From assembly GCF_000516985.1 (NCBI RefSeq), contig NW_006917094.1, positions 1,240,001-1,304,000 on the forward strand: 64,000 nucleotides of DNA, in the 5' to 3' direction. Below the pieces are notes generated by a model, which was not told the DNA's origin, ran no database searches, and saw only the letters and a program-made list of their open reading frames with translations. Position 1 is the first letter of the stretch, and each line of letters opens with the position of its first letter. The translations under genes were made by a program, and so were the position numbers. Source of the stretch: Pestalotiopsis fici W106-1 (lineage: Eukaryota > Ascomycota > Sordariomycetes > Amphisphaeriales > Sporocadaceae). Shown piece after piece: positions 50,355 through 62,485 of this stretch.

Positions 50355-52722
50355 ATGGATACAGCGACAATGACGAGGCCAAACGCGCCCATGCTCAACG
50401 GCCTGTCGCCCATCTCGGACACATCGTCCCTGGAACACCACTCACCCCACACTCGAGATAGGGCGGATGTCGCCTCCTTTGCGCCAGACCCGCGCAACCA
50501 CAGCCACAGCACCGCACAACAACATGCCGGCGCTGATGGCTTTGCCCACCGGGCCTGCGAGAAGTGTCGCGCATCAAAGAGGAAATGCGATAAGACGCTC
50601 CCCTATTGTACTAGATGCACACGGTATGCGCCTCCTTGCCCTTGGCCTTGTCGCAATCCTCCTCTCAACTGTCCATCGGCCCTAACGCCTTCATTTTCGG
50701 GGATAACCTGGCTGGACTTTTGGGTGCTGCACCTCATGTTCACAATCCACGTGCGCAAAAGTTCGGCAGAGAACGAGTACCGCTGACCATGTCTAATCTA
50801 GACTGAATGCAAAATGTGTATATCTTGCCGACTCTGTGGGATCAAACCAAGGCACCAATGGTGCGCCTTTGGTCATCTTCCAGCCTCGTGCATCGTCAAA
50901 CGATGTGCTACTGAGAAGCCCTGACCCACTTCAGGAGATCGCGCCATCTCAGATCCTCGCTCTCATTTCAAAGGATGCCCAGGCTGGTGAGAACACGGAC
51001 TGGACTGATGGCGTCCGAGCCTACTATGACTATATCCATTCGTGGTATGCCGTCGTTCATCGCGGCTTCTTTGAGCAACAATTGTCTGGAGGCACCCCGG
51101 CGGGGGACACTCCACCAGGCCAGGTTACTCAGGTTTACTCACCCCCACTCACGAGCTCGCCGCCCTCAGAGACATCGCCCCCTACCTCGGTCGCGCACAT
51201 CATGACTTCACCCGGCTCGGTGCCGGAGCCGCAGGTCAGCCGCGAGTTCGCCCTCGTCATCGTCACCATGTATTTAATCACCCGGCATCGACTCACCAAA
51301 ACCGGAACCAGGCCAATGTATGACGACTTGTACCACTTTGTCAAACGTATCGTGGCTCTGGCCTTTTTGGAGAACAGGGTTCCAAGGATTGAGCTCATAC
51401 AGTGCAGCGCGCTGCTTGCAATGTACGAGTACGGTCACGGAGATTCTTGTCTTGCTTACAGGACCCTAAGCGAGGCCGTGGCTGCGGCGAGGGTAGTAGG
51501 GATCAGACCAGGCCAGCTCAACAGCGATGGCGATGCTATGTTGCAAATTGGCACCAATGTTGAAGAGGAACAGAAGAGCTGCATTTGGTGGAGTTTGTTC
51601 ATCCTGGATCAGTAAGTTTCCGCGTGGCTCGCTTTTCTCAACCAAGATCGAACGAAGTGTGCCGATTTATTATCCGAATTGTATTAATCATAACTACAGG
51701 TTCTTGCACAGAGATAAAATGGCTGAGAATTTCCCCTTCGTTATGGAAAGCCCAGAGATGAACACTCTTCTCCCAGCGTCAATAACGCCACCAACGCCAA
51801 CTCAATCAGGACGATTTGATGTCAAATATCTCTGCGAGCAGCCAACGCCGCCTCGGCAAAGGTTGCCCATCAGTGTTGCAGTAGACACGCAAAAGTTGGA
51901 GCAATTTCAGCTTTCAGCTAAAATTTCCTGTCTCCTCCACCGGGCTCTCCGACATGAACATTATAGCCGGACAAGACCTGGCTATCTTCCCCCAGTCACC
52001 TCTTTCTCTAGCTTGGATTCGGAGATTCGAGCAGCAACACAAACGCTTTTGCGAGATGATGTAACTAATTGGCAAGTCACTCTTGACTGCTTCGCCATGG
52101 CTGTTTCGTAAGTCATATGCTCACGCACTACATCCTCACAAAGGCTTGCATCGCTCATGATGACTCTGTAATCTGCATACTAACATCACTTTGCAGAGCG
52201 CTTTTCAGTCTCTATTTGCCATACCTTCCCGTCCTGGAGAATAAAACAAGGGATCAGATACAACAAGACCATGACCTGACAACAGCACTTGCTGCTCTGC
52301 GCTTCGCTGCACAGCTTTCAGTAGATATCAGCTGCAAAGCAAACGTGGACATGCAGAGAACGGCAACTCAAGAGGCATCAGCACTGAAGTTTGTTGTTGC
52401 ACCGGCAGCACCTACATGCTATCTCGTGGTCAAGACGTATGCAACGCTACGCAAGATTTTCCCAGAGGAATGGCAGCAGTGCCAGGACGCCATGGAAGCT
52501 AAATTTGAAAGTCTCAAGATATTTGCTCATCGTTGGGGAATTGCTGGTAAGCGAATTTTCAAACCCCGAGTTTGTTCTCGTCCTGACTCCTCTATTACAG
52601 AAAAGATGATGTGTCAGCTCCAAGACTTGGCTGGCTTGGATCGACAGGATTTCCTCAAGCCTGATCCACCAACACCCGAGTCCATGAACAGTAGCAGCGG
52701 GCCCATGGACATTTGTCCGTGA
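50355..52722 (+). CDS. Zn(II)2Cys6 transcription factor with fungal_trans-like middle domain
   Basis: Five exons (50355-50623, 50802-51611, 51700-52107, 52197-52546, 52601-52722) join in phase to about 652 aa. The zinc cluster, at about residues 70-96, reads CEKCRASKRKCDKTLPYC and continues TRCTRLNAKC, with spacing CX2CX6CX6CX2CX6C. The first intron splits the cluster between the fifth and sixth Cys, a frequent site in this family. Downstream, 'YYDYIHSWYAVVHRGFFEQQL' and 'CSALLAMYEYGHGDSCLAYRTLSEAVAAARVVGI' are typical of the fungal-specific regulatory domain. 'EEQKSCIWWSLFILDQFLHRD' follows. The leading 60 residues are Ser/His/Pro-rich. It stands 1.3 kb before a P450 and SDR, so it might control them. 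Targets unknown. Confidence 0.9.
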
Positions 52723-54004
52723 TAGTTTCTCACGGCGACTATGGACACGAAGCTAATGCTTTCACCACAAATCACATGGAAGCCACTCACAATTCATGAA
52801 AGCAAGACATGAAACGAAGACGGCTAGTCGAAACCAATCGCAAGTACTGCTTTCGCAGCTCATATTTCTTGAAAAGACTATTGGCGCCCAAGACTTGCGC
52901 GTACCTCACCTACGGATGAGACTCAGCGGTTGGAACCAGTCCCGCAGAAGACAGTAATGGGTTCTTCTTCCAGTACACTGCAAGACATTTCCCAATGCAA
53001 TGGTCAATTCCGTTATCACTAAATATAGCGACACGGAGACGCATGCAAATCAATATTCACTTCATTATTAAAGTGCCCGCCAACGTGGCGCGACACCAAG
53101 AGTTCATTTCATTGCATCATCATATGGTGGGAGTTTGAAAGAAAACAAGAGGTGGGAGCCTCAATAGTATGATTATTCTTTTGCCGGCCTGGGGAGTTTG
53201 GCGAATGGGAAAATTGCATGTTGCATTGATTGGAGCATTTCTAGCAACGGCCTGGGATCTGGGAGCAGCCTGATTTGAATCTTTCAAGGAAATATTCCAT
53301 ACCTTGATTAGCCACTGTGATACCCATTTTCACATATTCACAAGGTACGGAATCAAGCAACGATTTGGTACGGAGGCGATTGTATTGATAGGGAGGATGC
53401 TTAGAAAAAATTGAAAAGCATGCAGGCTTTCGAGTAAGCATCGGCAACTTAATTAAACTTTTACCATTTATTGTATAGATGGACATTGTCACAATCATAC
53501 TTGATGCTTATATGCTGGTTCGTGCTTGGCACAGTATACTGGTAGCAACAGGTCAAGGCAAAGGAGACCATTAACTGAATCAATATATTCGGATAGCTTC
53601 CTAGAATTTATTGATTCTTTTTTCCGGGCGTATCCATGTCCAAGTTGAGCATGGAGGGAATTTATCGAGTTGGGAAGTATTTCGAGTTTATTCTGATTCG
53701 AGTCGGGTCGTTATCGCTGTTAGCGCACCCACTCAAAGTATGCTGCATCCATCTACCTCAAAGCAGCGCTGCGCCGCAATCCCCCGGTTGTAATTCCACT
53801 GAGTATGACTAGGCTAACTGTCCTTGGCATGCTGACAACAAGCTTGCGGCACTGTACCTCCTATCATGGCGAACATAACGCAAATGCAAGCTGAAGAAGG
53901 TTTTTCAGTCCACGAATCGTTCGGTACAGCATCTGTGACTCTTCATTCTCGCTCACGTGCTGCTGATTGTTAGTTTGAGTTGGGCTTTGGTCCTTGACTG
54001 CAAC
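52723..54004. other. Intergenic, no gene seen
   Basis: 1.3 kb between regulator and P450, both on +. An in-frame segment without an ATG leads into the P450 start. Confidence 0.5.
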
Positions 54005-55672
54005 ATGTCGACTGCAATGGCCCTGGTGATCCTGGGCGGCGTCACGACGACCTATGTATTTCTCTTGGCACTGTTGCGTTCGACTCAGAATGATAAAGAG
54101 CCTCCAGTGGTGCTTGACTCTATTCCCTTTGTCAGCCCTATCCTTGGTATGGTTCGATGGAGCATGGACTTTTATTCCGTCATGAAGTGAGTGTCAACGT
54201 TTTATTTGTCTGCTGGCACAGTCTCAACAAAGCCTCTGCTAACTACGCCGATAGGAAGCGCTTCCATGATTTGCCAATGTATACTCTGAGGATGCCTGGC
54301 GCCAGGATATATGTCGTCAATGCGTTGGATCTCATTCCTGTGGTGCATAAACAATGGCGCACGCTCATATTTGCGCCGATCCAAGTGAAGGCCGCAAAGG
54401 CCGTCATGGGCGTAAGTCAAGGCGCAGTCGCCATTTTGGAACGCGACATGGTAACCGAGGCCGGGTTTGTCAATGGCATGATCAAGGCCACTCATCCTAC
54501 AATGATCAATGGTCCAGCACTGGAAGCCTTGAATATCCGAGCCTTTGAGGTTCTTGATGTTGCCTTGAAAGGGCTCAATGCCCCAACGACCATATCCATG
54601 TATTCGTGGATTGACGAGCAAATCATGCATGCTACTACAGAAGCCATCTACGGGCCCTCGAACCCGATGCGTAATGCTTCAAATCTCGAGCACTGGCAGT
54701 AAGTGCCCCAATGTAGGTGAATATGCTGCTCCAGGCTAATCCCGTCTACTCAGCAAATAACATCCGGCCATCATGTTTCTCATGTTGGACCTTTTACCAC
54801 AAAACATCTTCTTCAGATCAGCCATCAAGAGTCGAGAAAGCCTTGTCAAAAGTTTCGCAAAGTACTACAAAGAGGGCAACTACAAGCAAGGATCCGAATA
54901 TATTCAGCAGTTCACCAAACACTGTATTGACCAACATCTACCCGAGGCCGACATCCCGCGAGTCTTATTGGGAACTGTCTTTAATAACGTTGCCAACAGT
55001 GTTCCTTCTGCCTTTTGGGTTATTTACCGCGTGTTCAGCAACCCTGTGGTCCTGGAAGAGTGCCGCGGTGAGGTACTGCAAGCTGTCCGGCACGAACCAA
55101 ACGGGACTTCTTCAGTCGACATGAGCTACATCCTCAACTCCTGTCCGATTCTTCTATCTACCTACCAAGAGGTCTTTCGCTATCACGGCATGGCCAATTC
55201 TGTACGTTTCGTCTCGGAAGACCACATGCTGGATAATAGATACCTGCTCAAAAAGGGTGGACTGGTCATGATATCAGCCAAAGTTCAGCACAAGAACCCG
55301 AGTGTCTGGGGCGAGAGCGTGGACAAGTTTGACCATCGACGCTTCATGAAGCAACAGAGCGGCGGCAAACGGTCTTTCGCGGTCGCGTTTCGCGGGTTCG
55401 GCGGGGGAACCACCCTCTGCCCCGGCCGTCACTTTGCCACCAGCGAGATCTTGCTGCTGACGACCATGCTCCTCCTGCGCTTTCATGTCCGGTCGGCAGA
55501 CGGGAAGCCCTGGGTCCTCCCGACGACGGCCAAGTCATCTCAAGCGGAAGCCATGGAACAACCGGACGCAGACATCAATATCGAACTGGTGCCACGACCA
55601 GATGTCGTCGGCCGGACATGGCGTATTGTTTCCTCGGGGCAGCGAGGTGTTGACCTGATGACACAGGCATAA
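54005..55672 (+). CDS. Cytochrome P450 with atypical I-helix (CYP7/CYP8-like clan)
   Basis: Three exons (54005-54186, 54255-54698, 54817-55672) give an intact frame of about 493 aa. An N-terminal hydrophobic segment 'MALVILGGVTTTYVFLLALL' anchors it in the ER. The ExxR is in 'LSTYQEVFRYHGMAN'. The heme loop 'FGGGTTLCPGRHFATSEI' has the proximal Cys. The I-helix reads 'LLGTVFNNVANSVPSAFW' and lacks the usual AGxxT. It has the Asn-rich form seen in CYP7/CYP8 relatives, which may work with unusual oxygen donors or on sterols. The second intron is awkward: the plausible coding run 'HPAIMFLMLDLLPQNIFF' lies after an in-frame TAA and has no AG before it, so splicing to 54817 skips it. The gene may be intact, alternatively spliced, or newly broken. 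Confidence 0.78.
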
Positions 55673-55854
55673 GTGCATAAGACCGTTGCCAACCTGAAAG
55701 TTCTAGGTATCAACACGCCAGAGACGAAAAGGTGGCTAACTTCGTTTGTATTTATAATCCTCGATGTTTGTACTCTAAATAGCTTCCCAAAATATTTTAC
55801 ATTTTACCATCTCGTCGCATTTATACACATGTTTGCATTGAGACTTACTGGCGA

Positions 55855-56655
55855 TCATTTATAAGTGTAGCCGCCGTCAATGACAAACTGTTGGCCCGTC
55901 GCAAAGGCACAACGCATGCCGAGCAGATATGCCTCTGCTATCTCCTGGACCTTGCCTACATCCTTGACGAGCTGCTTCTCAGCAAAGCCAGCCATGGCCT
56001 CTTGGCCGAGCTTCTCCAGCATGGGGGTGCGAATGGCCCCGGGCGAGACATTATTGACCCGGACCGGGGCCAGGTCGACGGCGAGGGCCCTCGTCAAGGT
56101 CTCGACGGCGCCGCACCAGGCAATGCTCTTGGACAGGCCCGGGAACGGCTTGCTTCCGTGGATGCCAGAGGTCAGGGTGATGGAGGAGCGGGCGGCCGCC
56201 TCGAGGTAGACGCCCGGGTGCACCGTCACCAGCTTGCCCAGCAGCAGCGGGCCCAGGTAGCGCACCGTCCAGGACGAGTAGGCGTTGGCGGCCGTGGCCT
56301 CGGACAGGGGTGCAAAGTCAAAGGCGTCCCCTGCCGTGTAGGCGACGTGATTGAGGGGGCCGCCCAGCTCTGCGACGGCGGCCTGGAGGACCTTTTCCAG
56401 ATTGGCCTCGACGGTGTCGGTTCGGGACAGGTCGGCCGCCGTGCCGGACACGCTAGCGCCGGGGTAGATTGACTGGAAATCGGCGACCGCGGCGGTGATT
56501 TTGGACGGGTCCGATGACGAGAGAAACACCTTGGCTCCCCCGGCGAGCGCTGCCGATGCGACGCCTTTGCCGATGCCTGCTGTGCCTCCGATGACGAGGA
56601 CCCGGGTGCCTCTTAGGGCGTCGACGTGAGGCTGGCTGCCATGACTCTGCGACAT
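55855..56655 (-). CDS. Short-chain dehydrogenase/reductase lacking YxxxK
   Basis: An intronless ORF of about 266 aa from ATG 56655. The NAD(P)-binding motif 'VLVIGGTAGIGKGVASAAL' (TGxxxGxG type) and 'VAYTAGDAFDF' are present. 'VDLAPVRVNNVSPGAIRTPM' and the final 'GQQFVIDGGYTYK' are classical SDR blocks. The usual Ser-Tyr-x3-Lys site is altered: after 'ITLTSGIHGSKPFPG' the place of YxxxK is taken by 'LSKSIAWCGAVETL'. This divergence occurs in a known fungal SDR subgroup found in secondary-metabolite clusters. It is convergent with the P450 (183 bp between stops), so co-function is possible. An upstream in-frame extension to 56832 has no support. Confidence 0.85.
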   Translation of the reverse strand: MSQSHGSQPHVDALRGTRVLVIGGTAGIGKGVASAALAGGAKVFLSSSDPSKITAAVADFQSIYPGASVSGTAADLSRTDTVEANLEKVLQAAVAELGGPLNHVAYTAGDAFDFAPLSEATAANAYSSWTVRYLGPLLLGKLVTVHPGVYLEAAARSSITLTSGIHGSKPFPGLSKSIAWCGAVETLTRALAVDLAPVRVNNVSPGAIRTPMLEKLGQEAMAGFAEKQLVKDVGKVQEIAEAYLLGMRCAFATGQQFVIDGGYTYK

Positions 56656-57804
56656 GTTCTGACAATAAAGTGAAAATCTCCGAATTGAATCGTGGTAAAG
56701 CGGACGGTATGTGAATTGCAGCAGCTTGGATGTAAACGATCCTAGAAAATAATAATGAGTATAAAAGCCAATTGACCAACTTCCCACCGGTAGACTATAG
56801 CTGCATTTTTGTAGACCTCTTCTGTATGTCATCTGAAGCTAAACATTGCGGCCGGCCATCGTGACTCATCCGGAGAACTAGAAGCGACCATGAAAGGGAT
56901 ATGATATAGTTCAAAGTAAGCTTATGCCTCCATGACTTGTGACTTTGGGACGGCGATGAAAACATTCGGCGTTCCGGCGGATCATTTGCCGGCCGTAGCA
57001 ATTGACGGAATGTTTGGTTCTACATGGCTCATAATACTCGTGACAATGACTTGGATCTACCGCGCAAGTTATAAGTCAAGGTCTCTAAATATAGATACAT
57101 AGGTAAGATTAGGCGGCTGTCGCACTACCAAAGTATAATCCCACTAGAGCAAGCTCTGAATTGGCGGTGAGTGCAATTGAATCATAGAATCTTTAGCTGA
57201 TTCGTGACCTTTGTGAGTATGTTGACGTGGGATACAACATCTATCCAGAGACGGGAAATTTGACGTGTTGACTAATGTGAACACAGGTATGCAGGCACCC
57301 GTTCGACCCCCACGAATGATACACTACTACCTTAATGTACTGTTGTGTTGTATTGGCCGGCCAATTGGCTCTGAGGTGACCGCCAAAATAGGCAGCGCAA
57401 TGGGTGACACGCTCTATGTCAGGTACAGATATGCACTTGCATGCTAACGGGCAGTAAGACACGAGCTTTGCGTACTTGCACGGCCCATTTGCACCTGAAA
57501 AGGCAGTTTCTGTCATGAGTTTGAAGTGTAACAAATGACCCAAGTGGAAATAGACCAAAGCATCATATTGTACAATCTATAAACGGATCTCGACCAATCG
57601 TACAAATCGTATTCCAGCATACCACGGTCATCAGCGCGGCTCCATACTCAAGCCCTGCCCAAAACGTCCAGGGGAAGAGGGGTAAAGTACATAGGTATCT
57701 AGTCAGATACCCTGTACAGTACGTCACGAGTCGGAATCACATGTATATAAACGAGTGACACGCCAGAGCAGAGCCTCATCTTCACAAGCTGGCCGTTTTT
57801 CCGA
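56656..57804. other. Intergenic, no gene seen
   Basis: 1.1 kb between the SDR start and the 3' end of the small gene. Promoter of the SDR gene at its left end. Confidence 0.5.
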
Positions 57805-58128
57805 TCATGATCTTTTGTCCTGGGTGTTAGATGCCTCCCAGGCAGTGCCGAAAGCTCGTAACGACTCCTTGACACGCTGCTGCTGGGCGATATCCTTGCA
57901 GCCAAGTTCGCCCGAGGCCAGTCTGTCTATGAAGTTATCTAAAACGGGTGCCACGTAGGAGTCCATAATTGGTGACTGCAATCGTTTTGTTGCACCACTA
58001 TGGCGTAGCGGCAGTGGTCAGCACTTTTGGTACAACCAGCAGGGGGTCGATAGGTTCTCGTACATTTCTTTAAGCGCTGACTTTGCCGGCGGCGGCGGAG
58101 GTTTAGTGGTGTTGGACTCGGTACACAT
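57805..58128 (-). CDS. Small protein of unknown function, family copy A
   Basis: Two exons (58064-58128 and 57805-57997), joined across a 66 bp intron with GTACGAG donor and CTGAC branch site, give 85 aa. I do not recognise the family. The protein starts MCTESNTTKPPPPP, then has the conserved core 'LDNFIDRLASGELG', then 'QQQRVKESLRAFGTAW', which is probably helical, and ends in a polar tail. It has no signal peptide or membrane segment. The gene is supported by copy B at 62486-62820, which has the same first-exon length (65 nt), the same intron phase and diverged but clearly homologous protein sequence. It probably encodes an intracellular helical protein. Function unknown. Confidence 0.6.
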
Positions 58129-59763
58129 GCTGCCCGGGCACCGCAAGGGGTGCGCTTATCACAACAGCTTTATTCCACTAATAATCTGTTGAGTTGGTAC
58201 GGGTGAAGGCGTTGTTAAAAGGATTGATTATAGCAAGCAAAATCTCCAGAGGATGGGACGAGACTGTCGTGACATTGAGTTCACCTTGATTCAGCGGCAA
58301 CGACCACAGTCTATATATATCGTATTCTCCTGGCCCTGAGCCAGCTATCATGAATACCTACGGTGCGCAACATATGGGTCAGCGCAATGACCGTCAGTGA
58401 GTTTTACGCAGCAATGTAAAACCTCGAATCCTGACCTTGATCTCGGCCATGAGATTCAGTCGGGCGTCATCCTCAACGACAACAACAACACGTCGCTTGT
58501 AACCTAGCAATTTGTTGCCCGCAGCTCGCGCAAAACCTGGTGGCGCGTTGAGTACCCCGCGGTGATAATGGGATTCTTGGAGGGGCACTGGACTGGAGAT
58601 GATTGAGAGGATCCATTTAACTGGGGAACTATGATTCAGGATCGTCGCTATCTGAAAAGGGCCCCAGATAACACACGGACACCTACACAGACCCCCTGGT
58701 CAATAGTCATGTACCGAGGACGTTATGCAGAGACGACGACGAAGAGGAAGAAGAAGAAGAAGAAAGGTCCACCCGCCAACCCACATAAATCGGGGTGCAA
58801 AGTGTGTTGCGCAGTCCATGCTGCACGGGGCTGAGAACTACCTCACCGTATAGAAGCGTCCTTCTAGAACCCGCAGCCCCAGAGTCCACGTGTGATTCTG
58901 GACGGTACAGGGGTCCAATGGAAGTGCTCTCCGAGCCACGAAAGCGATTTGAGCGAGGACATGCCTGCGCTTGTATTGGTACTTGGAACCAGGGTTGGTC
59001 TTGCGGCTCGCTTGGCATTGTCCCTTTTGCTATTTCCCTGTAGCTTGGAATCTTCTCTCATTTCTTGTTTCTCTTTAAACTTGACTCGGTCAAAGTGATG
59101 GAAACATACATTAGTGGAGAGCTGTCTGCTACATTACCTACTGAGCTGGCCGCCAAACTTGAGCAGAAATGATACATCATAATTGCCAGCATTGCCTTGT
59201 TAACTGAAGAACTTCGATCGTCAGTTCCTATTGCAAGCACTTGATTCCATTATCGCCCCGTCTCTGCTGATGCTCCTTGCTATCTTATAATTGTTAATGT
59301 ATACTCCTAAAATCCGCCGAAAACATACCCGAATCCCCCGATATCGACGAGCCGTATTTCCTATGTCGCCTACCGTTATATCCTTTTGCAATAAATGGTA
59401 ATACTTAAGAGAATAATATTGCCTGTCACACGATAATATAAGATACGGAATGACTTACCCATAATTTGGGACCAGCGGCTCCGGTATTATAAAGCACCTC
59501 GTTGTTGGTCTCAGAATACTGTCACACTCGGCATCATTTAAACAAACATCATTCTCATCTCTACTGTGAGCAATAATTTTCTTCGTTCTCAGGTCTATGC
59601 TAACTATGCCTGAGTTGAGAGACCATGGCCTCATGATGTCAAACTAGTTGAATCGCTCATTGTCCTGGGTATAGGTATCGTCGCTATAAACGACAGAGTG
59701 AAACGACTCACAGACACACAGACACACAAAAACTCCATATCTAGCAACAAGGAACAAGTCAAC
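58129..59763. promoter_or_regulatory. Upstream region of copy A and promoter of the zinc-finger-like gene
   Basis: The first part is the duplicated promoter with the TATA-like element. A (GAA)n run lies at about 58740-58765. The rest shows no gene; the right end is the promoter of the next gene. Confidence 0.45.
58312..58320 (-). promoter_or_regulatory. TATA-like element upstream of copy A
   Basis: A TATATATA stretch about 185 bp before the start codon. The paralogous position in copy B (62997-63005) keeps a TATATAG at about 180 bp. Conservation of spacing supports a promoter role. Confidence 0.5.
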
Positions 59764-61648
59764 ATGGATCCCATTGGCATGTTTTCGAAATCTTTGTCGA
59801 GGAAAAGTGTCAGCCCAGACAGGGACCCTTTACCAAACGGACTCGGCCGATATCACCCGCTACAGGCGCAAATACCAAGAACTCTTCCCAGTCCAACATT
59901 ATACCCCATTTATGAAGACCAGAACACATTTGATGGCGAGCGACAAGAAGGCTGCTGGCACGACTGTCTGGAATCGCTGAGCCAAAGCTTGCATGATACA
60001 CCAGGATCACAAGAAACAACATATCATCGATACCAAGATTCCCGCGGGAATCGCAAACATGATTCTGAGGAGCGCTTGGGATCTATCAAGGAAGCTTCGG
60101 CCTCTTCATCCATTGATAGTCCAGATGGAGGTGCAAAAGTCAGTAATCATCCATCACCTTTACAATCAATCGGGAGACAGTCGGCTGGCAGAGATGAGAA
60201 ACCCGGGAAACTTAGGACTGCTAGGAAAACCAGTGGCACTGCATCAAACGAGAAAGACTTACAAGGAGAGCTTAGCTTAAGACTCGACACGCTCACGATC
60301 TCGGACAACATCACGAACGAGACATCTCTAGACACCAGGGCTGCAGCAGTCCATGGCTCAGGCACCTCACAGTCGCCAGGGTCATCGATCTATCTGAAAG
60401 AGGCTCTCTTTGACACACATTCCACAGGAATATACATTGGAATTGCGCAGAGAAGGCAACTCCCTACTCAGCAATTGATCATCAATGCGACACCTCTTTT
60501 TCAGACCAGAACACAGTCTTACAACCAGGTCACTCGAGGGCATACAGCTGCTTCCGGCAATCCGACGCACAGTAATGTCAACTCTTCTAGGACCAACGGC
60601 GAAGCCAACCAATCAGGTTCCAGTACAAGGCAATCTGCAGCACCCAAGAAGAGGAAGCTCAACCAACAGTCTGACGAAGAAGGTAGCGATGACGAAGAAC
60701 AAGCGCCGAGTCGAACACCAAAAGACAAGCAGGATGAGACAAAGCTTGTTTTTGCATGTCCATATCTCAAGCACGACAAGACACGGCACAGCCTAGAGAC
60801 CTGCTGCAATGGACGCGGCTGGGCCGATATCGATCGACTCAAGTAAGAAACGAAACAATATTCATCAAGCACTGCTAATGGAGCTTTTCTTATCAGAGAA
60901 CATCTGTACAGGCACCACAGACGGGCCATGCGTTGCCGCCGCTGTCAGACCAAATTTGGAAAGTCTCCCGATTTGTCCGCCCATCAGGAAGAAGAACCGC
61001 CATGCAAGGAGTCGAACGAACCGACCTGGGACGTTTTCGACGAGGAACAAGAGAAACTCCTCAGGTCTCGGAAAGGTCTAAGCAAACTGACCAAGCCAGA
61101 GAAATGGCAAAAAATATATCATATCCTGTTCCCTGACGTCGCCGAGGCTGAGATACCCTCACCTTGTATGTGGTAAATAGCTCATTCTCAGCTGTCATAC
61201 GGTTGATACTGACCAGGCTCGGAAAATAGACAGCAGCCCAGATGACACCCAAAGTGTGATGGATCATTTTGCCCAACAACTACCCGGACGCGTTGTCGGC
61301 CATCTGGAGAAAAGTCTGAAAGCGCTGGGTTTGAACGTACACACGGGCCAAATTGTTGAATGTGTCAAGGACGCTATTGGAAAAGGTCTCGAAGACTTGC
61401 TCCAGAACCAAAATGAATTTGCCGAATCACAAAGTCCCGAATATCATCGACACTGCGCAAATCGGGGCGTTGCAGCTGGAAATTCGCATCAACCATCGAC
61501 ACAACAGGAAGAGACCTTCGGGGGGCTCTTAGCGCCAGGACCTACACGCGACCTTGATCCTTTCGGGTTCGACAACCTGCCAGAGTCCTTTTATCAAACC
61601 CCAGCCCCGATATTCATGGACTCGCCCGTTGGGGAAGCAGTGCCGTGA
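59764..61648 (+). CDS. Zinc-finger-like fungal regulator with Cys/His block
   Basis: Three exons (59764-60842, 60897-61165, 61230-61648) join in phase to about 588 aa. The first 330 residues are Ser/Gln/Thr-rich and probably disordered, ending in a basic PKKRKL nuclear localisation signal and an acidic patch. The conserved domain follows: 'FACPYLKHDK', 'CCNGRGW', 'LKEHLYRHHRRAMRCRRCQTKF' and 'SAHQEEEPPC', then 'FDEEQEKLLRSRK' and 'EKWQKIYHILFPD'. This arrangement is common in hypocrealean proteins annotated as C2H2-type domain-containing, where a CxxC and His residues form imperfect fingers. It probably binds nucleic acid or protein in the nucleus. Target unknown. The duplicated small-gene segments flank it on both sides. 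Confidence 0.83.
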
Positions 61649-62485
61649 AAAGCCACAAGCTCGAGTACAAGTGGTCCGAAACTGAACCACACGGCGACGG
61701 GGTTCTGCTTCTGGCAAATGATGGGTGTTGACAAGCTACATCGGACTCCATATATGGCTCAATTGAAGACCATAAGCTCCAAACATTGATACTCGAGAAG
61801 TCATTGGGACCTCGAGGCTTGGAAGATTTTATGACGTGTCAAATGTCAATACGGGCAATTACTTTCATGTTCAATTCCATTTATATATTATTGTTTCCGG
61901 AAACGATATGATGACTTATTCTCCGGTCACCGTCGCTGACTGGCATGTAGGCCTCGCCAGCACAATCACTCATTGATTTTTCAGGCATATACTCACAATA
62001 AGATGGAGGTTGTATTCAGTGGCGATGAAGAACGGCGTGCATATTCTGCTGCATGTGTGTGCCACCTGCATTATAGAGGCATGATTCAGATATAGCCGCT
62101 AAAGTCATTCCATGATACATTGTTCTGATTCGTTTATTAGTCTAGAATACCGCTAGAATAGGTATACTACCTATAGATGACAGGTTCGCTCCGTAGTGGC
62201 CCAGCGTATGGTGGGTGGGCCGTCATTATACGCAACGTCTATCCACGCTCCCTGTGAAGACTTTCTAGTACATCGGGTGTTCACTTGGATGTTCACAAAA
62301 ATGACGCAATAGAATTTGATGAGCTTCTTGTGCTCAAAGCACCGATCTATATCCGAAAATATGATATTATTCATGACTTGAAATATAGATAGTGACCTAA
62401 AAAGTCTGATCATGATATAAAGGTACCAAAGCTGATGTCATTGGGTAGTGACATGGATGGCAATAAGCGACCCAGGAGCGAAGTC
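61649..62485. other. Intergenic, convergent 3' regions
   Basis: No gene seen in 840 bp of AT-rich DNA. Confidence 0.5.

Larger units (their letters stand above)
57805..58565. repeat. Segmental duplication, copy A
   Basis: About 760 bp that aligns by eye with 62486-63240 in the same orientation. It covers the small gene, its TATA-like element and more than 200 bp further upstream (for example 'AGCCAGCTATCATGA' versus 'AACCAGCTATCATGA'). Divergence is high, so the duplication is old. Confidence 0.65.
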
